From Marsupella aquatica (lineage: Eukaryota > Marchantiophyta), in the NCBI GenBank assembly GCA_973895155.1, contig OZ316893.1, forward strand, positions 12,648,001 through 12,712,000: 64,000 bases of DNA, in the 5' to 3' direction. Shown here piece after piece: positions 47,201 to 57,604 of this stretch; positions within the stretch are counted from its first letter, which is position 1; every line of letters starts with the position of its first letter. The notes under the pieces were generated by a model. The model worked only from the letters and a program-made list of their open reading frames with translations. It did no database searches and was not told the origin of the DNA. Both the position numbers and the translations under genes were made by a program.

Positions 47201-48490
47201 GTGAGTGAGGCCACTCTATTGATCGATCAAACAATGGCATAAGTACTGTTTAGTTTGAGACTTCTTGGCCGGGCTTGACAAAATGATAATATATAGAGTA
47301 TGTTACATTGTATACTAGATACAGAGTGAGCAATATACCTGTTAGTAATTCTGTTGAGTCTGCCAAGTTGGACCTCCCATCCAACCAGTTTGAGGTGCCA
47401 TCCAACGTTTCCAATTGAGATCTTGAAATACAGCAGTTTGAGCTCTCTGCTCGTGTATCAGAGTTCCAAGATTGTGATGGACTTTCCAGAGGTTCTGACT
47501 CACGTTGAATTGGCTCATGCTCTGTTTCCAAAGCATCATCTGAACGACAAGATGCACCTTACATTGTCAAATTTCAATCAATCTACTATATACCGGGCTG
47601 TACTCAAACAATACATGAGAGGTTTGCAACTTTCTTACCTTTTGCAACAGTACGTTGATTTGTTTGCCCATTTGCTTGTCGAGTAGATCTGCGGCCTCCT
47701 TGTGAAGGCACAATCTTAGTTGCCCCTGTATTAGCCGCTGCTTCCACATGGTAGTGGCTAATTTGTTGTGGGGTCATCTGGTGAGTAGGATCCTGGATGT
47801 AGACCACTCGTGCATTTCGTGGGAAGTCCCTCCATTCTGTAGTTGCAGATTGGAAAAATGGATCTAATGATGCACAACCGAGCGTGTCCATTGTATCTTT
47901 GTGTTGCCCTGCATGTGTCTTTGTAAGAAAACAACCAGGTACATTTGTGAAATGTCTGTCTGACCATTCTTGGGATGCCACCACTTTTGCAATGTGTAAT
48001 TGCGCTGATCCCTCTGGAAATGGACGTCCATCATAGGCCCCGCCCCAAGGTGTAGATCCAGGTAGTCAAATGCGAATTGGATCTGGCCTCAATTTTTCCA
48101 CTTTCTTCATGCAACAACTTTGATGGCCAGTACGTGTCAACTTGTTCTGCCTCGTAGATCAAGAGAGGGACATGTATAGCACGCTCCACCTCTTTGTCAT
48201 GACGTGATCTATTCCTGATCACCGGCGCAGGTCTTGCAACCATTGGTGGTCGTCTTCGTGAATTCAACCCACCTCTAGATTCTCCATCAAACCGGTATCC
48301 AGACTGATGATATGAGAATGGAAATGGAAGGATTGGAGGTGATAACGAATCATTGGCTTGCAAATGAAATGCTCTGCACCCGATACTTGAGATGCAGGGG
48401 TCCTCAGAGTTCTACCATATCCTGGCACGAGGTTCCTTTGCTGTAAATAGCTAGACTCTGCGGGCTCATCCATATTTTGCATAGAATTAT
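44237..48490 (-). CDS. Unrecognised multi-exon gene, probably transposon-borne
   Basis: The strongest exons join in frame with GT-AG signals: 46145-45626, 44817-44541 and 44389-44237 (stop TGA). They carry TKFDFEKYFGGGAIPRWQAW, IQSWIAYDRDCPNSFAKGKF and FYNGDELSAIRKMCQNAMKK. Upstream exons on the same strand are 47245-47090, 47539-47339, and one ending at 47639 with VVASQEWSDRHFTNVPG and STPWGGAYDGRPFPEG. A further block lies at 48.1-48.49 kb. The 48 kb part has a TGA and two apparent frame changes, so it is damaged or mis-split. I recognise no domain. Upstream exons are polar and look disordered, and the downstream ones are helical and globular. It lies inside the inverted segment among transposons. 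Intact splice phases in the 3' half suggest recent function. Confidence 0.45.
46070..46435 (+). CDS. Small plus-strand ORF opposite the unrecognised gene
   Basis: A 121-residue frame whose second half (DDICHEELQQVVKRFFGYHQ, ACSHECPLHLAKC, CALPICKE) looks protein-like, with Cys/His pairs. It overlaps the 5' end of the minus-strand exon at 45626-46145 and fills the gap before the next exon at about 46.69 kb. It may be an exon of another gene or chance. I see no splice evidence. Confidence 0.25.
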   Translation: MAVSSNSAIGSTTKCCGPPPGVYRGPVQSYTPNTSVSMFTLGSGLDDICHEELQQVVKRFFGYHQIWRFDEKGQTRWLPKSEVSLGSLVLACSHECPLHLAKCIKRHFAGSQDCALPICKE

Positions 48491-49004
48491 AGCTTGTGTT
48501 CACTTGCTAAATCCAATAGACAGAGTGAATTCAAAGATTGCTCGAAAGATGTTGACAAACTTGATCGACAAGTAGTTCCGCAAGCGGGCCCGCAAGTAGT
48601 TCAAGAGAAGCAAAGAAGCAAAGAAGATAAAGTATGCACAAAAGTGATACTGTTTGGATTGGAAAGGTAGTCCCTGGCAAGTACTGTGGACTGTGCTCTC
48701 TCGATCTATATAGGCTTTACCTATTGTGTGTAAGTTGTGAAAGTCCAGCTAAGGGCAACCCTCAATTTGACAAAGGAAGCCCCTCTTTTGCAAAGTCTTC
48801 CCTTAATCTTCCCCACAAGCAATCATGATAGCCCCCTTGTGCATAATGGGCACCCTAAATTTTGGTGAGGGAGCATGTCGTACACAAAGGTGCCGCTCGA
48901 TTTGGTGTGGAAGTCCCTCCTTAATTTGCGAGTAAAGTTACATCATCAGTTATCAGTGTTTTCCACCAGTCGCCACATCATACCCGATACTTGAGATGCA
49001 GGGG
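48378..49004. repeat. 23-bp direct repeat 604 bp apart
   Basis: The word ACCCGATACTTGAGATGCAG followed by GGG occurs exactly at 48378-48400 and 48982-49004. The second copy lies beside the palindrome cluster and looks like templated filler DNA. Confidence 0.85.
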
Positions 49005-49105
49005 CCCTATCTCAGCTGCTCAGCTGAGATTCAGAAATTTCAAGGCAACCAAGCTGATAACTGATATCAGTGACTGATATCAGTTATCAGCCACTGATAA
49101 CTGAT
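48945..49105. repeat. ACTGATA/TATCAGT cluster with long perfect palindromes
   Basis: A hairpin at 49054-49090 has two perfect 18-bp arms (CTGATAACTGATATCAGT) around one base. A second at 49009-49030 has 10-bp arms (ATCTCAGCTG). Further GTTATCAG and TGATAACTGATG words flank them. The cluster lies just beyond the 5' end of the unrecognised gene. Confidence 0.9.
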
Positions 49106-49109
49106 GATC

Positions 49110-52100
49110 CTTGCTACCCCTTAATTTGCAAAGTGTGGAGTTTGTGAAAGGATTCTTAGTGACCAATTTTGAGTCTCTAGTTTTGTGAGTGTCCATTCTT
49201 TAGACGTTAGGTAAACAATGTTTCTACCCGGGCGATTTGGAAATTTGCTAAAAAATTCATGAATTATTATCTTTGTAGACTATGTGGCCATTACATTCAA
49301 GTACGTAGCTATACAACCTTTTAATGGTAAAAAAAGTATCCATTTTGAAATAATCTCATACTGTTCACTGTACAGCCGCCACCATAACAATTAATACATC
49401 TAAAGAGAAAGTTGGTTTTAATGAATCTAGTTGTGATTTATAAAATGGAGTTATGTACATGGGCACGGCAACCTTGAGGTTCATTATGAGCGTGTAACTT
49501 GTACCTTGTTGTTGGTGCCACTGTCCATTGCTCACTTTGTGCGCCCCACTCTTGTCAATTATTTTATTCAGGGAGACGAGTCCCTGTTTTGTCATTAAAT
49601 GCATCTTGGTTTTCCCCCACACCTCACCGGAAGACTCTCCTTGTTTTTGTGTCCCACTTTTTTCAGGCCAGCTTTTTTGGGTCCCCTGGCTGCCCCTGCC
49701 CATCCCATGCTTGGGCAGCCCTTAAAACCTTGCCCTTTTTGGTAACCCCTTTATTTCTATTTTAAATAATAGGTTCTCTGGCCCGCTCTCTGGTCATTAG
49801 TCAGATTTTTCTGACTGTATTTTTTGAAAGTTTGAAACATGGAAATAAAACCCAAGACCAAAGAGCCAAATAAGACGAGAGTAGTCACCAATTGCAAGAA
49901 GAACTAAACCCTCCCTACAATTTTTTTTTCAGGCAGGAATTCCTCTCAGCATTGAGTGTGGTTGCATTGAGGCCTCTTTTGTAGGAACAAAATTATCTCA
50001 GATTCCAGAAATTAAAGAACTATCTGGTTGAAGGAGAATGTATATGTGACATTTCCAAAGAACAAAAAATGTCAAACCAGGAAACAGGATACCAAAGGCA
50101 AGTGACTCAATAATGGGGTGAAAACATTAGCCTAACCTCTGTAAGATTAAAGAGCCAAAATAAGCCTGAGTCCAAACAACTGCAAAAATGACTAAAATAA
50201 CTACAACCCTACAGACAAAATTTTATGGCATGAATCAAAGGATGTCAAAAAGTCTGGTTTGGTTGAGAAATGGAGTTGAGAAAAGACAAAGAAAGGAATT
50301 TCACGGCAGAAACTAAACGATCACAAAAAGTGCCAGCGTGCAAAATACTTGATGGGTCCCCTCTAGGTAAAGATAATCGTGACTAGCCCCTCACTTTTCA
50401 AATGTACTTAATGGGGCCCCTTGTCCCTGCAACCCTTTCTCGTGACCTGTGTGAGTCTTTTCTGCATTTTTTAATTGTAACATAATCCTACAATTATCTA
50501 CATCAGTCCACCAAATGTACTCTCTAGAAGCAATTTTAAGTGTACACTTGCTTAAAATAAATAGATAACATATGTACAAAGTATTTAGCCCTTGTCACTA
50601 CCATATTCATTTTTTTCATGTTTTGAAATACTTGTGCAAGGTAAGTACTACTTTAAGGTACCTAATATGTGCTCTCTTTAGTTATTCCATCTCAAAGTTT
50701 TTGGCAGTACTCACACCTGAAAGTATTTCTCCAAAGCATAGTCTTACCTGAACTTTAGTAAGGCGAGTCAATGGTTTTGGGTACTATTTTTAAAAATTTG
50801 TTTTCTGCAAATAAATCACGTGTGATTTAAACAATTCTTTGATGCTATTTTGCCAAAAAAAAAGGAGTCCAACGTTAGTATTTCCTAAACACACCAAGTT
50901 CTTTTTGTGAAAGTTTCTTTTGTGTCACTTTGAGTAAACATAGAGACGTGAATTGTGATATGATTTTGATAGCTAATTTTGTGGTTGTTTCACCAACATT
51001 GAGCTCAAATTTTAAGGTCATATAACTGCTTTTACATTTGTTACTATGTGCATCCTAATGCTCATTTTTATGAATTCAATTGATGCCTTGTGAATTCAAC
51101 CCTAAACTATTTCCCTAGTAGCGACAAGTTTCTTTTAATTCCCTGGAAAATTTTCAGAAGGACGAGAACTTTTTTTATGTGATTGAACCTTTTCATTAAA
51201 GTAGTTAAACTATTTTATTCAGATTTGATTCTAGATATTAAATTATGTTCTAAAAATGATTTCCTTGAGATATCAAGAAAGTTCAGAATATAATCAATCA
51301 AATGTGCCCCAATGTTAGTTAAATACTTTCAAAAACTTAAATTTGAGAAAAACTTTGCCCACCCGTGCTTCCTCAACAAGTCAATCATATTTGTTCCCTT
51401 TCTAATCTGAAAATAACACTGCAAGCATATTGTGCCAACCATATGCATCTTTAGTTCCCTACTCACCCTACAACTCAATTAAAACCAGAGGATAAAGATT
51501 GGGTACAAGTGGAAATTTCTATCCCGGTGGGAAATTATTGTAGTCATCATTGGTGAATGGAATTTGGACCTCTTCCACCATAGGATTGACGTGACCCAGG
51601 ATTGTTGATCATCCACCAAGAACATACTGGGTTCTTACTTCCATATTGGACTTCCCAGTTACTTTTCCTCTAAGGGCCAGTCACAAAGGACACATCACTT
51701 TCACATAGAAGAAAAGTGTAATCAAACAAAAGCATAACCACTCTCATTATTAAATAAAATTAAATCAAAGTTGCACCTGCTTTCTATATAAAATATATTC
51801 TGGTAGTCCTTACTCTCACCAATAACCAATACGTGGGTCCAGGTATTCAGGACCAGTTTAATTTGGTTTCATATGAACTTAATTAACTAACAAAATTCTT
51901 GCAACGTCCTCCGGGTTATGACATTGATATCCACTAATGTCGGGTGGTTGGGTTTGGGTTTGATGGTGATGTTCTTTAATTAACATAAGGTAACCAAAAC
52001 TAAGGAACCTTGTAAACTAAGCCTTTCATGGTTATGTTCCTTATGGTTATCTTACAAAATAATTTAAAACAAAAACACAGACACAAAATCTCAATAGGAC

Positions 52101-52370
52101 AAATTAAGTAACTTCAGTAGGCTCCCAAACAAGGTAGCCATACCCATTGAGATTTCTTATATGTGTTTTTATTTCTAGGCTTTCAAGTGTACGTATCAGG
52201 AGTGCAATTCATTTCAACCCAACCTGAGGAGGGAGATGAGCCGCCAACAAAATCAGCGGCCAACATTTGTCACACACTAAAGTTATTGAACCTGATGATA
52301 CACCCTCAAACTTGGTCGAACACTCCTTTGAATCCTTGCAAGAGAGAAGTCGAAATAGACTTGGCAAGCA
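49110..52370. other. AT-rich spacer, no gene recognised
   Basis: About 3.2 kb with no supported ORF, RNA or repeat. Short frames such as 49365-49703 and 49499-49765 lie on opposite strands of the same DNA and have no recognisable content. Confidence 0.55.
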
Positions 52371-52379
52371 GCAGAAGTC

Positions 52380-53760
52380 GAAGCTGGTAAGGAGGCAGGA
52401 GGACCACCTCGGAGCATCCGATTTTTCATTTCTCACTGAAATCTCCGTTCATGCTGTAACTTTACCAGGACATTGTCTACTACTTGAGGTACGTGCTGGC
52501 CGAGTTTGGTCCCATTCCGCTTAGGGAATGTGGCTCCAAAAATTCCACGCTCCCTGCTTCCATCTCTTCAACATTGCTTCCCTTATTGAACGATTGATTT
52601 CTGAGTACTTCAAAGCAGTGATGTTCAACAGCTACGACTCCTGTGATATTGTCATCTTGTTAGGGACATGGCTGAGAGAACACAATGTAGCTAGACTCGT
52701 TTGTAGGTCTAGCAAGTACGAGCTAATCAAAGTAGTGGCAAAGGAGAGGATTCGAAGGTGGCTTGGGAGGCAGGAGGACCACCTGGGAGCATCCGATTTT
52801 TCATTTCTCACTGAAATCTCCGTTCATGCTGTTATTTTGCCAGGACATTGTCTACTACTTGAGGTACGTGCTGGCCGAGTTTGGTCCCATTCCGCCCAGG
52901 GAATGTGGCTCCAGAAATTCCACGCTCCCGACTTCCATCTCTTCAACATTGCTTCCCTTATTGAACGATTGATTTATGAGTACTTCAAAGTAGTAATGTT
53001 CAACAGCTACGACTCCTGTGATACTGTCATCTTGTTAGGGACATGGCTGAGAGAACACAATGTAGCTAGACTCGTTTGCAGGTCTAGCAAGTACGAGATG
53101 ATCGAAGTAGTGGCAAAGGAGAGGATTCGAAGGTGGCCTGGGAGGCAGGAGGACCGCCTCTGAGCATCCAATTTTTCATTTCTCACTAAAATCTCCATTC
53201 ATGCTGTAACTTTACCAGGACATTGTCTACTACTTGAGGTACATGCTGGCCGAGTTTGGTCCCATTCCGCCTAGGGAATGTGGCTCCAGAAATTCCACAC
53301 TCCCTGCTTCCATCTCTTAAATGTTACTTCCCTTACAGAACGATTGATTTCTGAGTACTTCAAAGCAGTGACGTTCAACAGTTGCGACTCTTGTGACACC
53401 ACCATCTTGTTAGGGAAGTAGCTAAGAGAACACAATGTAGTTGGACTTGTTTGCAGAGTACAAGCTGATTGAGATAGTGGCAAAGGAGAGGAGTCGAAGG
53501 TAGCTTGGGAGGCAGGAGGACCTCCTCGGAGCATCTGATTTTTCATTTCTCACTGAAATCTCCGTTCATGCTGTAACTTTGGCAGGACATTGTCTACTAC
53601 TTGAGGTACGTGCTGGCCGAGTTTGGTCCCATGCCGCCTAGGATTATGGCTCCAGAAATTCCACGCTCCCTGTCTATCTCTTCAACATTGCTTCCCTTAC
53701 TGAACAATTGATTTCTAAGTACTTCAAAGTAGTGATGTTCAATAGCTACGACTCCTGTGA
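52380..53760 (+). repeat. Right part of the 375-bp repeat array (about 3.7 units)
   Basis: Unit starts (CATCTTGTTAGGGA) fall at 52653, 53028 and 53403, exactly 375 bp apart, with a partial unit before and the last ending CTCCTGTGA at 53760. Between the CTCCTGTGA end and the next unit are 5 bases that differ at each junction (TATTG, TACTG, CACCA). The array abuts TAGAT (complement of ATCTA) and the reverse-transcriptase half of the gypsy element. Frames read through it are artefacts. Confidence 0.93.
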
Positions 53761-53765
53761 TAGAT

Positions 53766-55190
53766 GCAGGCCCCAAGAAATCTCCTTACCTCTGAGGTAG
53801 TTCTGCAGTTCTCCATATCCTTGATGGCATCCACTTTTGCTTCACATGGTCTTCTTCCATAAGGGCCACAAACTTGCCCTACTACCATGATCTCTTGTAA
53901 CCCGAAAGCTGACTTATCCCCAGATAGAGTTACTCCTACTTCCTTGAGTCTTTGTAGAATAGCTCCCACATCTTGTAAGTGCTCCCACACAAACTGTCTT
54001 AGACCATCTCCTCTAAGTGTTTGATCCCTCTCCTTGTACAAACACCCTTTTATGGGGATGTCATCAAGAAAAGGTCTAGTCTTCTCTGGAACAAATGGTT
54101 GCAAAATCCTATTCATGGCATTTTGCATATGGGCCACTGAGTTAGTTTCACCTTGAGGAAGGGTGCACATTCTTAACAACCCTAGTGGCGTTCTCATAGT
54201 AGTAATGTCCCTGCTATCTTGGGCAAGCTGAAACTGATCATACCCTGAGTATAAGTCGCTAATGGAGTAGATTGCTCTCCCAGCAAACTCCTCAGCAAAC
54301 TCATCCACCACAGGTCCTGTGCCCACATTCCTTATGGTGACCTTGTTTGGTGGCTGCATGTCTTGAATGAACCTTAGCTTCCCATTCTTCTTTCTCACCG
54401 TGAACCACTGATTTGAGTACGGAGCGTTTGATCTCTCAAGGATTTTGGTATCTAACTTCTCCTTGAGTAACTCCACCAACTTAGGCATCAGTGCTCGTGG
54501 TACAGGAATTGGCTTAAGGTCCCAAGGAACGTGTGGAACAGTGAAGATTACCATTGGTGTGATCTCCCTTGGATCAACACATCCAATCTCTCCAATGGAA
54601 AAGGAAAAGGCCTTTTCATGTTTGATGATCATCTCATTGAAGGCTCTTCTCTCTTCCTCTAGTAAACCCTTATCACCAATCTTTAATTTGAGCAACGTCT
54701 CCTCAGTGAATTTATGCCCAATCTTAGTACGATCTCTAAGACTTGGCTCCTCCTTTGCTTGCTTCAATATTTCCTTAGCCTCAGATGGCAAGGGAACTGC
54801 TGCAGGTCGCACCTTCTTGTCCACTGTTTTGTACTTTGTGTGTACTTCTGCAAAGCGCTCAATGTAACCATACACATCCCTTTCCACCTCCACTTCTCCA
54901 TTTTCTTCCTCAATGTCTCCAATAATCTCTCGAAGAGAGGGTGGTAATCCCCTTTCCTCTAGTACTCCTTCTATTCTCTCTTCAACCTTCAACACTCCTA
55001 ATGTGAACAAATCTTTTTCTTTCTTTTCCAACATCTTCTGAGCTCGCCTCTTCACACCACCTTTATGAAAATAGCTCACTTCACTAGTCCTACTCACACC
55101 AACAAAAGAGGAATGAACCTCCATAGACGAGACTAAAGGCTTGGCGTCCTGCCTGCTCGCTTCTCTTAGCGGGATGCCTAGTCGAAACCC
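53766..55190 (-). pseudogene. Ty3/gypsy reverse transcriptase, first part, truncated
   Basis: The frame runs from about 55190 (ATG at 55124) to the break at 53766. It contains the Ty3-type RT blocks RKKNGKLRFIQDMQPPNKVT, DLYSGYDQFQLA, PQGETNS and the catalytic motif FLDD (usually YVDD or FLDD), and ends in the RRFLGACIY region. The thumb-RNase H continuation is at 37295 on the other strand. It is in a different frame from protease, overlapping it by a short stretch, as expected for frameshift expression or a small indel. Confidence 0.88.
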
Positions 55191-56302
55191 TTCATACTCT
55201 GATCGGACCTGTACTCCTCCACTGTTCTTAATTCCCGACGATCTCTTGTACTACCTGGCCGAAGTGTGGGAAATTGAATTTTCTTCAAGTCATCCTTGCT
55301 CTTCACTTTTGCCATGTGAGTACCATCGTCAAGTACCATGGTCTCTACTCGTAATTCCGTGATGAAAGGAACACCAAGAATAAGAGGATATGGAAGTTTT
55401 TCAAATACAAAGACATTGATAGCTTCTACCACATTCCCAAGTTTGATCATGATCTCGGGACATGCTCCCCACAAGGGATTTGCCCTTGTGCCCACTGAAT
55501 TGACATTCCATTTGATGTCACAATCAATCTTCCAATGCCCTTTTTGGTATGTCTCTTTAGACATTAGATTCAACTCAGATCCTGAGTCTAGGAGTGCCCG
55601 AATTCCTCCTTCAGCACCAAGCAATTGCACCTCAATCTCCGGGCAAGCTCTTGCCCAATACGGTCGGATTGTTTCCCGCAAGTCCACCTCATGTAGGGCT
55701 ACATTGCCATGAATACCTGAAGTTGCTTCATGGTGACTCATGGTAGCACAAAATACATTTCCCTCCAATTCTTCTTCTTCTTCTTCATCTTCTAGATCAT
55801 CTTCATAGTCATAGCTAAGAATCTTGGCAGTTAGTGCATGAGGTCCCTCCTTGTAAACCCTTTTTCTTCTTGCCCTATCCAAGATCTTGCCTTGTAAGTC
55901 TAAACGAAGACTTCCAAAAAGTTCTCCATTAGTGAACCCCCTAGCCTCTTGCTGCCAAAATTTCTTGGCAATCACTTCTGGATCAACAGTTTGCTCCACC
56001 TCTCTAGTAAGCAAATAGCCTGGGCTCTTCTTAGCACTTTTCTTTGGGGTGTCAGTATCCATTGAGCTTCCATGGGAGATTTCTTCTTGACTCTTGCTTG
56101 TGGACGCTTTAGGCTCCTCAAATCAAACTCCTTTCTCTTTGGCTTGACGTGTGAAGCGAGGTCCTGCTTCGGGTCTCTGTTGTTTTTCTCTCCTTTGGGT
56201 TTCTTCCATAGAAGTGCCTTCATACCTCCTCTTATCTTCCACAGCGGCATTCCATGCTGCTCCTACTTCCGCAGTGATAGAGTTGATCAACACAGGCACA
56301 TC
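55178..56302 (-). pseudogene. Retroelement protease region
   Basis: The same frame as gag continues past the TAA at 56303 to the stop at 55178, with one further TGA near 56123. The longest open part starts at ATG 56062. The aspartic protease active site is visible as ALLDSGSELNLMSK, followed by the hydrophobic flap and the C-terminal GVPFITELRVE region. An acidic stretch (DYEDDLEDEEEEEELEG) precedes it. It would cleave the Gag-Pol polyprotein. Confidence 0.8.
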
Positions 56303-57604
56303 TTAACCGGATTTTCTCCGGATACTTTCCGCAAGTCTCTTCCTCTCAATAATATCAAGATGTTCTATGGAAGGCAGATCCTTCTTAACTTGAAGACTGA
56401 AGACAGAAGGATCACCATACATCGCTGCAGCACTAGAAACTTTCTCTCTCATTCTCTGTTCCACAATCTGCTTCATTCCTCCTCGGTTCACATTCATTGG
56501 TATTGGCTCTCCAGAATCAACAAATGCAATCTTTCCTTCCACAAACTTGACATGTCGAAGTCGCAATGCTTCTGTCAGTTCCCCACAATCCCTTCTGTGA
56601 TGCTCCTTGCTATCACACCACAAACAATTCCAGTTTTTATTCAAGGTTGCTAGTGATGTTCCACCAGGGTTTTTGTTCTCCAAGGCTTGAATTGAAAGAG
56701 CAAGATTTGCTATCATGTCTGTCAATGATGCTATGTCGCCCCCTTCTGTGATGCTGCTTTTGACTTCTTTTTCTCCTCCATCAGTAGTGCTTTCTTCTCT
56801 GACTTTTCTCAAGTCTAGAATGGGAGCTTCCGCCTCTTGATCGACCTCCCTTCTCCTCCATTGCTTTGTCACCTTGTGGATTGCAGCTTCTGCTTGTTCC
56901 CAAGTGACTTCATCCGCATCTGGAGCAATAACATCTAGAGCATTGTCCAACTCTACCCTCAAAGATATATCAGCTGCACGGATCAAAAGACCCCCTCTTC
57001 TGAGACTGATTATTGTCAGATCCTTTGAAGATAGCTGATGGTAGCGCCTATTGAATTCCCTCAATAATTCTTGAGGTCCCAACTTCTTGTTTTTCTCTTG
57101 TACCCAACCAAGGAACGTGGCTACAGTAACTCGATCTGGATCTTCAAATCGAAACTCCTCTCTCACCCTCATTTCAAATGTTTTCCAATCCTCTTTGGCT
57201 CCTTTAGCAATCTTGGTGATGATGTCTTTCAATTCTGATTCCACCAATGATGCAAATTCATGAATGGCAACCTTCTCACTGATCTTGTGGATGGCTACCT
57301 CTATCCAATACTCTTTTAAGTACCGGGTTGCTCTTCTCCCGTCGAACTGCCCAAACTTTGCTAACAAAGCTTGTAAGCACTTGGTCATACGACTTGCTTC
57401 CTCCTTCTTCTGGTTCTCAGGTGCCTCTCTTCATGCTTTGGCCTCCATCAAACTCATAAACATCTCAGTCATCTCTTTCATAGTTCCTCCTACCATTGTG
57501 AACAACTTCTCCTTTGCTTCTATTTTCTATCAAGCTTCTTCTCTCGTCAATATCCTTTTATCTTTGACACTAGCCTCAAGTTTCCCCAGTATGGTCGCCA
57601 ACAT
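56303..57604 (-). pseudogene. Retroelement gag with CCHC zinc knuckle
   Basis: The open part is 57388-56303 (361 residues), but the same frame extends upstream to an ATG at 57604 through three in-frame stops (TGA, TAG, TGA). The capsid-like helical region includes YLKEYWIEVAIHKISEKVA, KTFEMRVREEFRF and LLREFNRRYHQL. A nucleocapsid zinc knuckle CLWCDSKEHHRRDC (CX2CX4HX4C) lies at residues 255-268 of the open part. The stop codons make a working Gag unlikely for this copy. Confidence 0.85.
57583..57600 (-). promoter_or_regulatory. Primer-binding site
   Basis: TGGCGACCATACTGGGGA lies 3 bases after the 5' LTR end. It resembles the TGGCGCCGTTGCCGGGGA-type site, complementary to tRNA-Asp, that is used by many plant Ty3/gypsy elements. 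The match is partial. Confidence 0.55.

Noticed and set aside
52163-53546. ORFs of 75-211 residues within the 375-bp repeat array
   Set aside because: They follow the repeat period and exist on both strands. No independent coding evidence.
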